A stretch of 64,000 nt of DNA from Streptomyces sp. DSM 15324 (GCF_001514285.1 NZ_KQ949023.1:945139-1009138), one strand, 5' to 3'. Counted from the first letter of the stretch, positions 51,376-60,326 are shown. Translations and numbers: made by a program. Notes: generated by a model from the letters alone, not told the origin.

Positions 51376-52830
51376 TCAGGCGGGACCGAACCATTGCTCC
51401 AGGGCGGCGCCGAGGTCCCGCGGACTCGGGGCCGTCCAGGCCACATGACCGTCGGGGCGCAGCAGCACGGCGGCGGTGTCCGCCAGCGGGCCGGTCTCGT
51501 GCGGGGTGGCGGTGACGACGTCGACCCGGTCCGCCCAGGGCGCGGCCGTCCCGCGCAGCGCGGCGTCGTCGGACAGGTCGAGCAGCACGCCCCGCGCCGG
51601 GTGCAGCAGCTCCGTGGTGCTCGTCTTGGCGTCGCCGCCGACGAGTTCCGTGTGCGGCAGCCGGCGGCCGAGCAGCGGGTGGTCGCCCTCGCCGACGTCG
51701 TAGCGGATCTCCAGGCCGCTCACCATGCGGGCCAGATGCAGGGTGACGTCCGGGTAGGCGGTCAGCTCGCGCAGCACGTCGCGCAGCGGCTGCATCTCCG
51801 AGCCGCTCAGGAACAGCAGTCCCTGGGCCCGGGTGTTCATCATCAGCCGCGCTCCGACCGGATGGCGCTCGCTGTGGTAGGTGTCGAGCAGCGACTGCGG
51901 CGCGGTGCCGCGCACCACGGCCGCGAGCTTCCAGCCGAGGTTCACGGAGTCCTGGAGGCTGGTGTTCATCCCCTGGCCGCCGGCGGGCAGATGGATGTGG
52001 GCGGAGTCGCCGGCCAGCAGCACCCGGCCCCTGCGGTACTCGGTGACCTGGCGGGTGGCGTCCCCGAAGGAGCTGATCCACACCGGTTCCCCGTGGGAGA
52101 TGTCCTCGCCGGTCAGCCGCTGCCAGGCCGCCGCCACGTCCTCGTAGGGGACGGGCGCGGTGCGCTTCTTCGGCGGGGTGCCGCCCTCGCACACGATGAG
52201 CCGGGTGATGCCGCCGTCGAGGTGACCGACCATCACCATGCCGCCGGGGAGGGTCTCCCCGATCATGCGCTGGCGCAGATCGAGACCCCGCACGTCGGCC
52301 AGGTACATCTCCAGCGTGGCGGCCGTGCCCGGGAAGTCGAAGCCCGCCTGTTTGCGGATCGTGCTCCGCCCGCCGTCGCAGCCGACCAGGTAGGCGCCGC
52401 GCAGCCGCCGCGTTCCCTGCGGACCGCGGACCTCCACCTCGACGTGGTCGGCGCCCTGGGACAGCGAGAGCACCTCGTGTCCGCGCAGGATGTCCGCGCC
52501 CAGCTCGGCGGCCCACTCCTCCAGGACGCCCTCGGTGCGCGACTGCGGGATCGTCTTGTTGGGCAGGTGCGCGCCGTCGAGAACGGACAGGTCCAGCGGG
52601 ATGCCGCCGAAGTGCCCCTGCGCGCTCGTCTCCAGTTCACCGAAACGGGGCAGCAGTCCCCGCTGGTCGAACACTTCCATGGTGCGGGTGGTGAAGCCGA
52701 GCCCGCGGGACTCCCCGGTGGACTCGGGAAGCCGTTCCAGCACGGTCACCTCGACGCCGGCCAGACGTAACTCACCGGCCAGCATGAGCCCTGCGGGACC
52801 GGCTCCCACAACTATCACCGCGGTGTCCAT
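51376..52830 (-). CDS. FAD-dependent monooxygenase (UrdE/PgaE/LanE-like), operon leader
   Basis: A 484-residue aromatic hydroxylase: VIVVGAGPAGLMLAGELRLA, YLVGCDGGRSTIRKQAGFDF, and RVLLAGDSAHIHLPAGGQGM with NTSLQDSVNLGWKL. It is homologous to the second oxygenase at 44714 but is the PgaE-type enzyme, which hydroxylates C12 of the prejadomycin/UWM6 skeleton. It is the first gene of the minus-strand PKS operon and contains a TTA codon at residue 21 (TAA on the plus strand at 52768-52770), a potential bldA control point. Confidence 0.9.
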   Translation of the reverse strand: MDTAVIVVGAGPAGLMLAGELRLAGVEVTVLERLPESTGESRGLGFTTRTMEVFDQRGLLPRFGELETSAQGHFGGIPLDLSVLDGAHLPNKTIPQSRTEGVLEEWAAELGADILRGHEVLSLSQGADHVEVEVRGPQGTRRLRGAYLVGCDGGRSTIRKQAGFDFPGTAATLEMYLADVRGLDLRQRMIGETLPGGMVMVGHLDGGITRLIVCEGGTPPKKRTAPVPYEDVAAAWQRLTGEDISHGEPVWISSFGDATRQVTEYRRGRVLLAGDSAHIHLPAGGQGMNTSLQDSVNLGWKLAAVVRGTAPQSLLDTYHSERHPVGARLMMNTRAQGLLFLSGSEMQPLRDVLRELTAYPDVTLHLARMVSGLEIRYDVGEGDHPLLGRRLPHTELVGGDAKTSTTELLHPARGVLLDLSDDAALRGTAAPWADRVDVVTATPHETGPLADTAAVLLRPDGHVAWTAPSPRDLGAALEQWFGPA

Positions 52831-53388
52831 GAACCACCCTCCTCGGCCGAACCGCTCGGCTTGTCTTCGGCATTGTGAAAACCCTGGATCGCCCCTTTTC
52901 GAACCCGGGATACACCGGACCGGGCACACCGATTCCGCAGGAGAACTGCGTCAGGAAATCGAGTGGAGAATTCTCGGACCGTTTCCCGGTGATCGCTGGG
53001 ATGTGCAGGGCGTCGCGCTAGAGCGATCGATTGTCTTCCCCGGCCGCCGGCGGCAGTCCGTCAGGCGGTGACCCTTAGCCTTGTTGTTCGATCGAGGGAC
53101 GGTCAAGGACCTTCCTCTAAGCCAGGATGAAGTTTTCGCTAGGCGTTGCGGAGTTCCGCTTGCTGCTCGTTTCCGGCCGCTTGTCCTGAATCGGCCCCTG
53201 GTGCCGCGGTGATCGGGGCCGTCCGTCCTCACGGCGGGGCGTCCGTGATCGGACGGGCCGGTCCCCGTCGACGCAAGTCGGCGCGCCGGACGGATTTCCC
53301 GTGAGTGGCCATTGGAATTATCTATTGGATCGGGGGCGCCGCCGATCGGGCCGTTTGCCGCGGATGGGGCTCGGGTACGTGATCGAAT
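52831..53388. promoter_or_regulatory. Leader and promoter region of the angucycline operon
   Basis: A 560-bp region without a supported gene upstream of the first oxygenase. On the minus strand CTTGACC (53103-53109 region) could be a -35 element. CTTAGCC, CTAAGCC and GCTAGGC recur between 53074 and 53140. Two heptamers TCGAGGG (53092) and TCAAGGA (53103) lie 11 bp apart on the plus strand. The cluster regulator probably binds here, but no site can be assigned with confidence. Confidence 0.4.
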
Positions 53389-54156
53389 TACCGAGGTTGA
53401 ACTCGTGATGTCGTGCGGTCGCGGTAGCCGCGCCAGGAGAAGCTCGTGCGCCCGTCGCGTCGGCCGTCGTCCCGGCGGGGCCGGTGGATCAGCCAGGACC
53501 GGGGGCCGGGTGTGCAGCAGGTCGGTGCGGCGACGGCGATGCGGCTGCGGGACCGGCCGCGGACCCGCCACCGGGATCCGGGCCGCGCTGTGACCAGGAC
53601 ATGGCCTGCGGCGGCGTCATGGAGAATCCTCCTTGACCCACCCGGCCACCGCGTCGGCGTCCCGTTCGCTCGCGCGTCGGGCCGCGACCTGGCAGGACCA
53701 GCCGTTGCGGACCAGCAGTGTGCGCACGCCCTGGATCGTGTAGGTCAGGTGGAAGCGCCGGCCGATCACCGTCCTGACGCGCGCCAGCGTCCACCGCTGG
53801 TCCTCCCAGCCATGGGCGGCCGGCCCCCTGGCCAGCTCCGCCTCCAGCTGGGCGAACTGCTGCCCGCTCAGCCTCGGCACGGACGCCGGCCCCCGCGACC
53901 GCAGAGCCCGCGGACCGTCCTCGTCCCACGTCCGCCGCCACCGCTGCACCGACCGGACGCTGACCCGCAGATCCTTGGCGATCACCGAGTTCACCTCGCC
54001 CCGGGCGAACCTTTCGGCCGCCTTGAGCCGTAACTCCTCGCGAAACTGCTGCCTTTCGGAGGTCAGCCCGCCCCCTTGTGGATACCGCATGCTCCGGTGA
54101 TACCGCACGAGCGACGAGGCGTCAGTCCCTGCGACACCACGAGTTCAACCTCGGTA
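53389..54156. mobile_element. Short IS630-family element with intact ends
   Basis: TACCGAGGTTGAACTCGTGA and onward (53389-53413) is matched by its inverted copy at 54132-54156, one mismatch in 25 bp. Both ends are flanked by the TA dinucleotide expected for IS630/Tc1 target duplication. The element is about 766 bp, shorter than the usual 1.1 kb, and its transposase is broken. It lies between the PKS operon promoter and the peptidase/membrane gene set. Confidence 0.8.
53617..54090 (-). pseudogene. IS630 transposase, truncated and frameshifted
   Basis: The N-terminal helix-turn-helix domain is intact: QFREELRLKAAERFARGEVN, AKDLRVSVRSVQRWRRTWDE and HLTYTIQGVRTLLVRNGWSC. It stops at KEDSP. In another frame further on, MTPPQAMSWSQRG and related pieces correspond to the start of the DDE domain (DEAGxxxxPPxxxTWxxRG), so there is a frameshift and then a deletion. 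No complete DDE triad remains. Confidence 0.7.
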
Positions 54157-54280
54157 GTCGGCTTCCGGAGCCGGGACTGTCAAATGTTACGGACGTGTAA
54201 ATGTTTGTGCCCTTCGGTCCGGTGGGTTAGGGTTGGCGAGACCGTAGATATCCGACAGCACATACTTTCGTAGGGGGAGT

Positions 54281-54781
54281 ATGAGGAAGCGCAGGTTGCG
54301 GCGGCGATGCCGCAGTCTTTTACGGGACCTTGAAGTCGGATATCCGCTCGACGTGCATGAATTATGCAGGCGTTTGGGCGAGCGCCGGGGGCGGGAAATC
54401 CGGTTGATTCCGTACCCGCTCGAGTCACCCGGCCCCTTGGGTGTCTGCGTCGCCACCGAGACCGCCGACGTGATTTTCTATCAGCAGGACACCACGCGTC
54501 CGCATCAGGACCACATCATTCTTCACGAGGTCGGCCACATCCTGGTCGGCCATCTCTCCGCGTCCGCGACGGTCATGCGTCACGAGCCCGGCGCCGGCCC
54601 CGTCCGCATGCGCACGGTCTACGACTCGGAGGAGGAGCTCGAGGCGGAGCTGATCGCCACGATCATCCTGGAGCGTTCCGCCATGCGCGGTGTCTGCCAG
54701 GGCTTCGACGGCGCCGGCCCGGAGGACCCCGTGCTCGAACGCATGGGGCAGGCCCTCAGGAACGGGACGTCCTGGCTGTGA
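54281..54781 (+). CDS. HEVGH zinc-peptidase-like protein (IrrE/ImmA-like toxin component)
   Basis: A 166-residue protein with the metallopeptidase motif IILHEVGHILVGHLSASATV at about residues 85-104 and a downstream acidic helix EEELEAELIATIILERSAMR that supplies the third zinc ligand. The highly basic N-terminus is unusual. Related small proteins are annotated as toxin components next to XRE and MAB_1171c-type genes. Two TTA codons occur (residues 14 and 28). The ATG follows GGGGGA, and an AT-rich promoter-like region precedes it. Confidence 0.75.
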   Translation: MRKRRLRRRCRSLLRDLEVGYPLDVHELCRRLGERRGREIRLIPYPLESPGPLGVCVATETADVIFYQQDTTRPHQDHIILHEVGHILVGHLSASATVMRHEPGAGPVRMRTVYDSEEELEAELIATIILERSAMRGVCQGFDGAGPEDPVLERMGQALRNGTSWL

Positions 54782-54810
54782 CCCGCACACCGCCCGGTAC
54801 GGGGTGAACC

Positions 54811-56052
54811 GTGCACCTGAGGACGCTCATCTGCAGCTACGTCGACCTCATGGTGTGTCTGTGCGCGGTGAGCCGTGTCGTCCACGCCCGGCGGGCGCCC
54901 GACGACCGGCCCCTGAAGGCCGTCACCTGGTGCACCGTCTGCATCGCGGCGGCCCTGCTGCTCTTCCACCCCAGCCTCTACTCCTGGCTGCTGACCGCGA
55001 GCAGGGGCTTCAACGTGCTGGTCGCCAGCGCGGTCTGCATGTCCGCGGCCTTCTGGCTGCTCCAGTTCTTCCGCCGATCGGCCGCGGGGCCCGAGGGAGG
55101 CCGGTCCGAGAGGCTCGCCGTCGCCTGCCTCCTGCTGGCCGTGACGGCCGCCACCGTGGTGTGGGCAGCCTCTCCCGAAGCCCTGCGCGCCTCTCCCGCC
55201 GAGTGGCTGAACCGCAACGACGGCAGCGCGGCCGTCTTCGTCGTGGTCGTGTCCGGCTACATCGGCGGCGTCGCCGCCATGGCGATGCGCTGGTCGCTGG
55301 TGTACTCCGTCGTCGCGATCCGCCGGCATCTGCGCGCCGCGCTGCGCATACTCTCGATCGCGCTGGTCACCGAACTCTTCGCCTGTGTCCTCAAGGTCTG
55401 CTCGGTACTGGCCCAGCAGATGTTCACCGTGGACCCGGGGCTGCGGAGCCTGATGAACGGAATCTGGTACGTCCTCGCCCTGTTCGGCGTGTGGATGCTG
55501 GTCGGCGGGGTCACCCACCCCGTCACCGTCGAACTGGTCTCCCGGGTGACGGCCGTGGTGGCGCGGCACGCGGTGTTCCGCGAACTCGGTCCGCTCTGGC
55601 GGGCGTTGCACGACGCCTACCCCGAACTGGCCCTGCCGCGCACCTCCGAGTCGTGGTGGACCCGTAGTCCGTACGTCTGGCCCTGGCGCGCCCGTGCCTA
55701 CTACCGGCGGGTGATCGAGATCCGGGACGGGCTGGTCCGGCTCACGCCGTACTGCGCCCTCGACGTCGAGCGGGACGCGCGGGCCGCCGGGGAGGCGCGC
55801 GGGCTCGTGGGCCGGGACCTGGACCTCCACACGGGTGCCGCGGTGGTGGCCGCGGCGCTGGTGCGCAGGGCCGGTGACACCCCCGCCGACGAGCGCTGTG
55901 CCGTCCCCGGCGGCGGCGGCCACGACCTGGACTCGGACGCACGCTGGCTGGTGGGTCTGTCCAGAGCGTTGACAACCCTTCAGGCTTCGGGCAAGGTCCC
56001 AGCAGCCCCGTCCCGTCCGCACACGGGGACCCCCGGGTCCGCACACCGCTGA
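54811..56052 (+). CDS. MAB_1171c-like multi-pass membrane protein
   Basis: A 413-residue protein. The N-terminal 230 residues hold about seven hydrophobic segments (AVTWCTVCIAAALLLFHPSL, AVCMSAAFWLLQFF, LAVACLLLAVTAATVVWAAS, SLMNGIWYVLALFGVWMLVG). The C-terminal part is cytoplasmic and includes the conserved RRVIEIRDGLVRLTPYCALD. Family members are annotated as putative transporters without proof. It starts at ATG or GTG near 54811 and belongs with the preceding peptidase gene and the following XRE gene. Confidence 0.75.
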   Translation: MHLRTLICSYVDLMVCLCAVSRVVHARRAPDDRPLKAVTWCTVCIAAALLLFHPSLYSWLLTASRGFNVLVASAVCMSAAFWLLQFFRRSAAGPEGGRSERLAVACLLLAVTAATVVWAASPEALRASPAEWLNRNDGSAAVFVVVVSGYIGGVAAMAMRWSLVYSVVAIRRHLRAALRILSIALVTELFACVLKVCSVLAQQMFTVDPGLRSLMNGIWYVLALFGVWMLVGGVTHPVTVELVSRVTAVVARHAVFRELGPLWRALHDAYPELALPRTSESWWTRSPYVWPWRARAYYRRVIEIRDGLVRLTPYCALDVERDARAAGEARGLVGRDLDLHTGAAVVAAALVRRAGDTPADERCAVPGGGGHDLDSDARWLVGLSRALTTLQASGKVPAAPSRPHTGTPGSAHR

Positions 56053-56232
56053 CACCTGCTGTCCCGGGAGGACTCCCGTTCCCACGCGCCCCGTGCCACC
56101 CGTGCGGTACCGTCCGTCGGGTCGGCGCGGCGTCGCCGTCGCGCGGAGTCAAGCGGGACACGCTGTCTGCTCAGGGTTTTCTCCTGTAAAGTCGTGAGCC
56201 GGTATGCGCTTTCACCAGGAGAGGAGCAGGCG

Positions 56233-56721
56233 GTGGCGGGTGGTGACGGCGGCACCGGGAGCTGGCCTCGGCCCGCCGGTGACTTCACCCAGTGCCTCAA
56301 CGGACTCTTCGCGTCCGTGACGTACGAGGACAACCACGGCCGCACCCAGTCGTACTCCACGCCGTACGTGGCCCGGAAGATCACCGAGGACCCCTCCCAC
56401 GACACGACGGTCTCCCGTGTCTACCTCGCGGCACTGCGCTCCGGGCGCAACACCAATCCGACGATCGCGGTCGTCAAGGCCATCGCCAAGTTCTTCGACG
56501 AGCGCCGCACGCCCGGCATGCCGCACATCACGGCCGCCTATCTGCTCGGCGTCGAAGAGGTCGAGGAACTGGAAGAGCTGGAGCGCAAGCTGACCGATCG
56601 TCAGGTGCGCACCATCGCCATGCGCGCCGGTGAGATGACCCCCGCGATGCGCCGTCAGCTCCTACAGATGCTCGACGCCCTCGACGCGCAGGCCGACTCC
56701 TCGGCGCCGGACCGCGGCTGA
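56233..56721 (+). CDS. XRE-like regulator of the peptidase/membrane protein trio
   Basis: A 162-residue protein with a helix-turn-helix (YVARKITEDPSHDTTVSRVY, then LAALRSGRNTNPTIAVVKAI and AKFFD), the form found in the SCO4441-like regulators. The C-terminal helix ELEELERKLTDRQVRTIAMR is amphipathic. GTG 56233 follows GGAGAGGAG and is preferred; the frame opens further to 56194. It completes a conserved Streptomyces three-gene set. Confidence 0.78.
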   Translation: MAGGDGGTGSWPRPAGDFTQCLNGLFASVTYEDNHGRTQSYSTPYVARKITEDPSHDTTVSRVYLAALRSGRNTNPTIAVVKAIAKFFDERRTPGMPHITAAYLLGVEEVEELEELERKLTDRQVRTIAMRAGEMTPAMRRQLLQMLDALDAQADSSAPDRG

Positions 56722-56832
56722 CGCCCTCGGCCCGTCGGCGGCCTTTTCCTTCACCGCGGCCCGGCTCCCGTTCCGGCCTGTGCGGCCAGTCCTGTGCGAT
56801 TTCTGGCGCGGGAGCGGATGGTGTGGTCCTCC

Positions 56833-56866
56833 CGCCTGCAAGTAAAGTATAGTTTACGTCCAGGCG
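56833..56866 (+). promoter_or_regulatory. 34-bp two-tier dyad operator upstream of fabI
   Basis: The sequence has perfect nested symmetry: CGCCTG (56833-56838), 3 nt, GTAAA (56842-56846), 6 nt (GTATAG), TTTAC (56853-56857), 3 nt, CAGGCG (56861-56866). The AT core contains TATAGT, a good -10. It is the most AT-rich spot of the region and ends 108 bp before the FabI ATG. A dimeric repressor site overlapping the promoter is the likely meaning; no regulator gene is adjacent. Confidence 0.7.
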
Positions 56867-56974
56867 GGGCGGTGAATGCCGTGCACCTTCCTGATCAGCA
56901 GCCTCACACACCACTTCCACCGGAGCCGTCCTGTCCTGTGCGGACGGCGGATTGGGCATGGGTCACTGAGCACC

Positions 56975-57754
56975 ATGAGTGGAATCCTCGCAGGCAAGCG
57001 CATCCTGGTCACCGGCGTCCTGACCGACTTCTCCATCGCCTTCCATGTGGCACGTCTCGCACAGGAGGAGGGGGCCGAGGTCGTCCTGACCGGCTTCGGC
57101 CGGCTCGCCGTCGTGGAACGGGCGGCACGGCGGCTCCCGAAGCCGGCACCCGTCATCGAACTCGACGTCCAGAACCAGCAGCACCTGGACAGCCTCGCCG
57201 GCCGCGTCGGCGAACACCTCGGCGAGGGCGTCGGTCTCGACGGGGTCGTGCACTCCATCGGCTTCAGTCCCCAGGACGCCCTCGGCGGCAACTTCCTCAA
57301 CACCCCCTGGTCCTCGGTGGCGACGGCGGTCGAGATCTCCGCGTACTCCCTGAAGTCCCTCACCACGGCGCTGGTGCCGCTGCTGGGCCGACGCGGCGGA
57401 TCCGTGGTCGGCCTGAGCCTGGACTCGCAGGTCACCTGGCCGATGTACGACTGGATGGGCGTGGCCAAGGCCGCACTCGAATCGACGTCACGCTACCTCG
57501 CGCGCGAGCTGGCCGAACAGGACATCCGCGTGAACCTGGTCTCCGCCGGGCCGGTCAAGACGGTCGCCGCACGCTCCATACCGGGTTTCGCCCACCTGGT
57601 CAGGGTCTGGGACGAGCGCTCCCCGATGGAATGGGACATCAACGACCCCGAACCCGCCGCACGAGGTGTGGTCGCCCTGCTGTCCGACTGGTTCCCGAAG
57701 ACGACGGGCGAGATGGTCCACGTCGACGGCGGCCTGCACGCGGTCGGCGGCTGA
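56975..57754 (+). CDS. fabI: Enoyl-ACP reductase, FabI/InhA-type
   Basis: A 259-residue FabI-type SDR. The N-terminus GKRILVTGVLTDFSIAFHVA has the FabI-specific nucleotide loop, VVHSIGFSPQDALGGNF the second NAD segment, and MYDWMGVAKAALESTSRYLA the YxxxxxxK pair with Tyr and Lys seven apart. NLVSAGPVKTVAARSIPGF is the substrate-loop region bound by triclosan and isoniazid-type inhibitors. A copy in a biosynthetic cluster may complete the second acyl module or serve as an insensitive target. It is preceded by the 34-bp dyad. Confidence 0.92.
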   Translation: MSGILAGKRILVTGVLTDFSIAFHVARLAQEEGAEVVLTGFGRLAVVERAARRLPKPAPVIELDVQNQQHLDSLAGRVGEHLGEGVGLDGVVHSIGFSPQDALGGNFLNTPWSSVATAVEISAYSLKSLTTALVPLLGRRGGSVVGLSLDSQVTWPMYDWMGVAKAALESTSRYLARELAEQDIRVNLVSAGPVKTVAARSIPGFAHLVRVWDERSPMEWDINDPEPAARGVVALLSDWFPKTTGEMVHVDGGLHAVGG

Positions 57755-57965
57755 GGCCCCGAAGGAGCGGCGTTCGGTGCGCGCACCCGCGTCGCCCGGC
57801 GCGGTCGGTGCCCCGCATCGACGCCCCTCCCGCCGTGCGGCCGCGCGCACCGGAACCCGCCCACCCCCGGTGAACGGCCACCCCCGCCTTCCTCCGACCC
57901 GATCCGCCGGCCCGGCGCCAGCGCCGGCCGCCCCCCCACCGAGCACCGAACTCCTGAGGAGTGTC

Positions 57966-59393
57966 ATGCAACAGCGACCGGCAGCCCGTCCGGACACCGC
58001 TTTATGGACGCTGGTCATCGCCAGCGTGGCCGGCTTCATGGCCGCCCTCGACAACCTGGTGGTCACCACCGCGCTGCCCTCCATCCGCGAGGACCTCGGA
58101 GGCGGACTCGGTGATCTGGAGTGGACGGTCAGCGCCTACACCCTCACCTTCGCCGTGCTCCTGATGATGGGCGCCGCCCTCGGCGACCGGTTCGGCCGCC
58201 GACTGCTCTTCACCGTCGGCCTCGGCATCTTCACCGCCGCCTCCGCCGGTGCCGCCCTCGCGCCCGGCATGGAGGCCCTCATCGCGGCACGGGCCGTCCA
58301 GGGACTCGGCGCCGCGATCATGATGCCCCTCACCCTCACCCTGCTGTCCGCCGCCGTACCGCCCGAGCGGCGAGGCGCCGCCTTCGGCATCTGGGGTGCG
58401 GTCAACGGCCTCGCCGTGGCCGCCGGTCCGCTCATCGGCGGCACGCTCACCGAGCACCTCTCCTGGCAGTGGATCTTCTGGATCAACGTGCCGCTGGGAG
58501 CCGCACTCGTTCCCCTGGCGCTGCTGCGCCTGGAGGAGAGCCGTGGCCCCTCCCCCCGGCTCGACCTCCCCGGCACCGCGCTCGTCAGCGCCGGCCTGTT
58601 CGGCATCGTCTACGCGCTGATCCGCGGCAACGGCGACGGCTGGTCCAGCCCGCGCGTCCTCACCGGCCTGATCGGCGGCACCCTCCTGCTCGCCGTGTTC
58701 GTCCTCTACGAGACACGCGCCAACAACCCGATGCTGCCCATGCGCCTCTTCCGCAGCCGCGCCTTCAGCTCCGTCAACGCCGCCAGCCTCTTCATGTTCG
58801 TCGGCATGTTCGGGTCCATCTTCCTGCTCAGCCAGTTCCTCCAGGACGTCGGCGGCTACTCGCCGATGGAGGCCGGTGTGCGGATGCTGCCCTGGACGGC
58901 CATGCCCATGATCGCCGCGCCGATCGCCGGCACGCTCTCCGACCGATTCGGCGGACAGCCGGTCGTGGTCACCGGCCTGCTGCTCCAGGCCACCGGACTC
59001 GCGCTCCTCGCCCTGGTCGTGTCTCCCGGCGTGTCCTATCCGGAACTGGTCCCGTCCCTCGTCATCAGCGGCCTCGGCATGGGCTTCTTCTTCGCCCCGA
59101 CGGCCAACCTGGTCATGAGCAGCGTCCGTCTTGAGGAACAGGGCATCGCCTCCGGCTCCAACAACGCGCTGCGCGAGGTCGGCGGAGCCCTGGGGGTCGC
59201 GACCATGTCCGCGGTCTTCTCCGCACAGGGCGGCTACGCGTCGGCCCGGCAGTTCGTCGACGGACTGACGCCCGCGCTGTGGGCCGGGACCGCGGCCGTC
59301 GTGTGCGCCGCCGTCGCCGCCGTGCTGGTGCCCCGGCAGACGGGACGCGTCCAGGAACCGAGCGCCGAACGCCCGGATCCCGTCACGGCCTGA
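57966..59393 (+). CDS. MFS exporter, EmrB/QacA (DHA2) family
   Basis: A 475-residue transporter with 14 probable helices. Motif D1 (AGFMAALDNLVVTTALPSIR), motif A (GAALGDRFGRRLLFTVGLGI) and motif C (WGAVNGLAVAAGPLIGGTLT) of DHA2 drug exporters are present. ATG 57966 follows GAGGAG. A TTA codon is at 58002-58004 (Leu13). It is the second exporter of the cluster and lies behind fabI, with about 210 bp between them. Confidence 0.88.
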   Translation: MQQRPAARPDTALWTLVIASVAGFMAALDNLVVTTALPSIREDLGGGLGDLEWTVSAYTLTFAVLLMMGAALGDRFGRRLLFTVGLGIFTAASAGAALAPGMEALIAARAVQGLGAAIMMPLTLTLLSAAVPPERRGAAFGIWGAVNGLAVAAGPLIGGTLTEHLSWQWIFWINVPLGAALVPLALLRLEESRGPSPRLDLPGTALVSAGLFGIVYALIRGNGDGWSSPRVLTGLIGGTLLLAVFVLYETRANNPMLPMRLFRSRAFSSVNAASLFMFVGMFGSIFLLSQFLQDVGGYSPMEAGVRMLPWTAMPMIAAPIAGTLSDRFGGQPVVVTGLLLQATGLALLALVVSPGVSYPELVPSLVISGLGMGFFFAPTANLVMSSVRLEEQGIASGSNNALREVGGALGVATMSAVFSAQGGYASARQFVDGLTPALWAGTAAVVCAAVAAVLVPRQTGRVQEPSAERPDPVTA

Positions 59394-59544
59394 CGGCCCT
59401 CGTTCCTCCTCCGTCCCCGGACCCCGCGTCGAGGCCCCGCGTCGAGGCCCGCCCCGGCGTCCGGCGGACGGAGGTGGCGTTACGGGAGCCGGCTGCGCCC
59501 GCAGACGACGGTTCCCTTTCTCCTACAGCGCAGAGGAGCGCAGC

Positions 59545-60072
59545 ATGGCCGTTTTCGGCAACACGGTGGAGTTCAAGCCCGGGACGGGCACGTACACCAT
59601 CGACCCCGCACAGTCCACGGTCCGGTTCCGGATCCGCAATTTCTTCGGCCTGGCCGTCGTCCGCGGCACCTTCGCCGTCTCCGGGGGCGAGTTGGTGGTG
59701 GGCGATCCCGCGGAGTCCTCGACCGTCGAGGCGGTCGTCTCCGCCGCCAGCATCGACACCGGCAACGAGAAGCGTGACGCGCACGTCCGTGAGGCCGGGT
59801 TCCTGGACGTCGCCACGCACACCGAGATGCACTTCCGGGGTGAGCGCGTCGAGGCCGGTGACGGGGCCTACCTGGTCCACGGGCGGCTGACGGTGCGGGG
59901 GATCAGCAAGCCGGCCGCGCTCACCCTGGACGCCGTCTCCGGAGACGAACGGCGCCTGGTGTGCCACGCGGTCACCACCGTCGACCGGTACGCCTTCGGC
60001 GTGACCAAGGGCAAGGGGTCCATGGGCCGTCACCTGACCCTCGATCTCGACGTGGTCGCCGAGCGGCGCTGA
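59545..60072 (+). CDS. YceI-like lipocalin-fold protein
   Basis: A 175-residue YceI family protein: GTYTIDPAQSTVRFRIRNFF at the N-terminus, KRDAHVREAGFLDVATHTEM in the middle and LTVRGISKPAALTLDAV towards the end are family hallmarks. YceI proteins form a beta-barrel that binds polyisoprenoid or other lipids. It has no signal peptide, so it is cytoplasmic. Its partner ligand is unknown; a link to the polyketide or acyl chain is possible. Confidence 0.88.
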   Translation: MAVFGNTVEFKPGTGTYTIDPAQSTVRFRIRNFFGLAVVRGTFAVSGGELVVGDPAESSTVEAVVSAASIDTGNEKRDAHVREAGFLDVATHTEMHFRGERVEAGDGAYLVHGRLTVRGISKPAALTLDAVSGDERRLVCHAVTTVDRYAFGVTKGKGSMGRHLTLDLDVVAERR

Positions 60073-60326
60073 CCCCCCCAGGACCGTCGGCCGGAAACTT
60101 CGCGGAATCTTAGAGAAATTTCCTTGCCCGTCGGATTCCCGGACTGTGAAGCTGTAGCCCGAATTCCCGGGCAATAGCGCCGGCGTGGAATCAGCCGCCC
60201 TGTCGCACATTCCGTGCGGGACGGGCGCCGAAATTCATTCCTTCCGGAGAACAGCCGGGAAACCGAGGGGCCCCTGAGGGGAACCACCGCGGAAATCCAA
60301 CGAAGCCAACGGAAAGGGAGAGGGTC

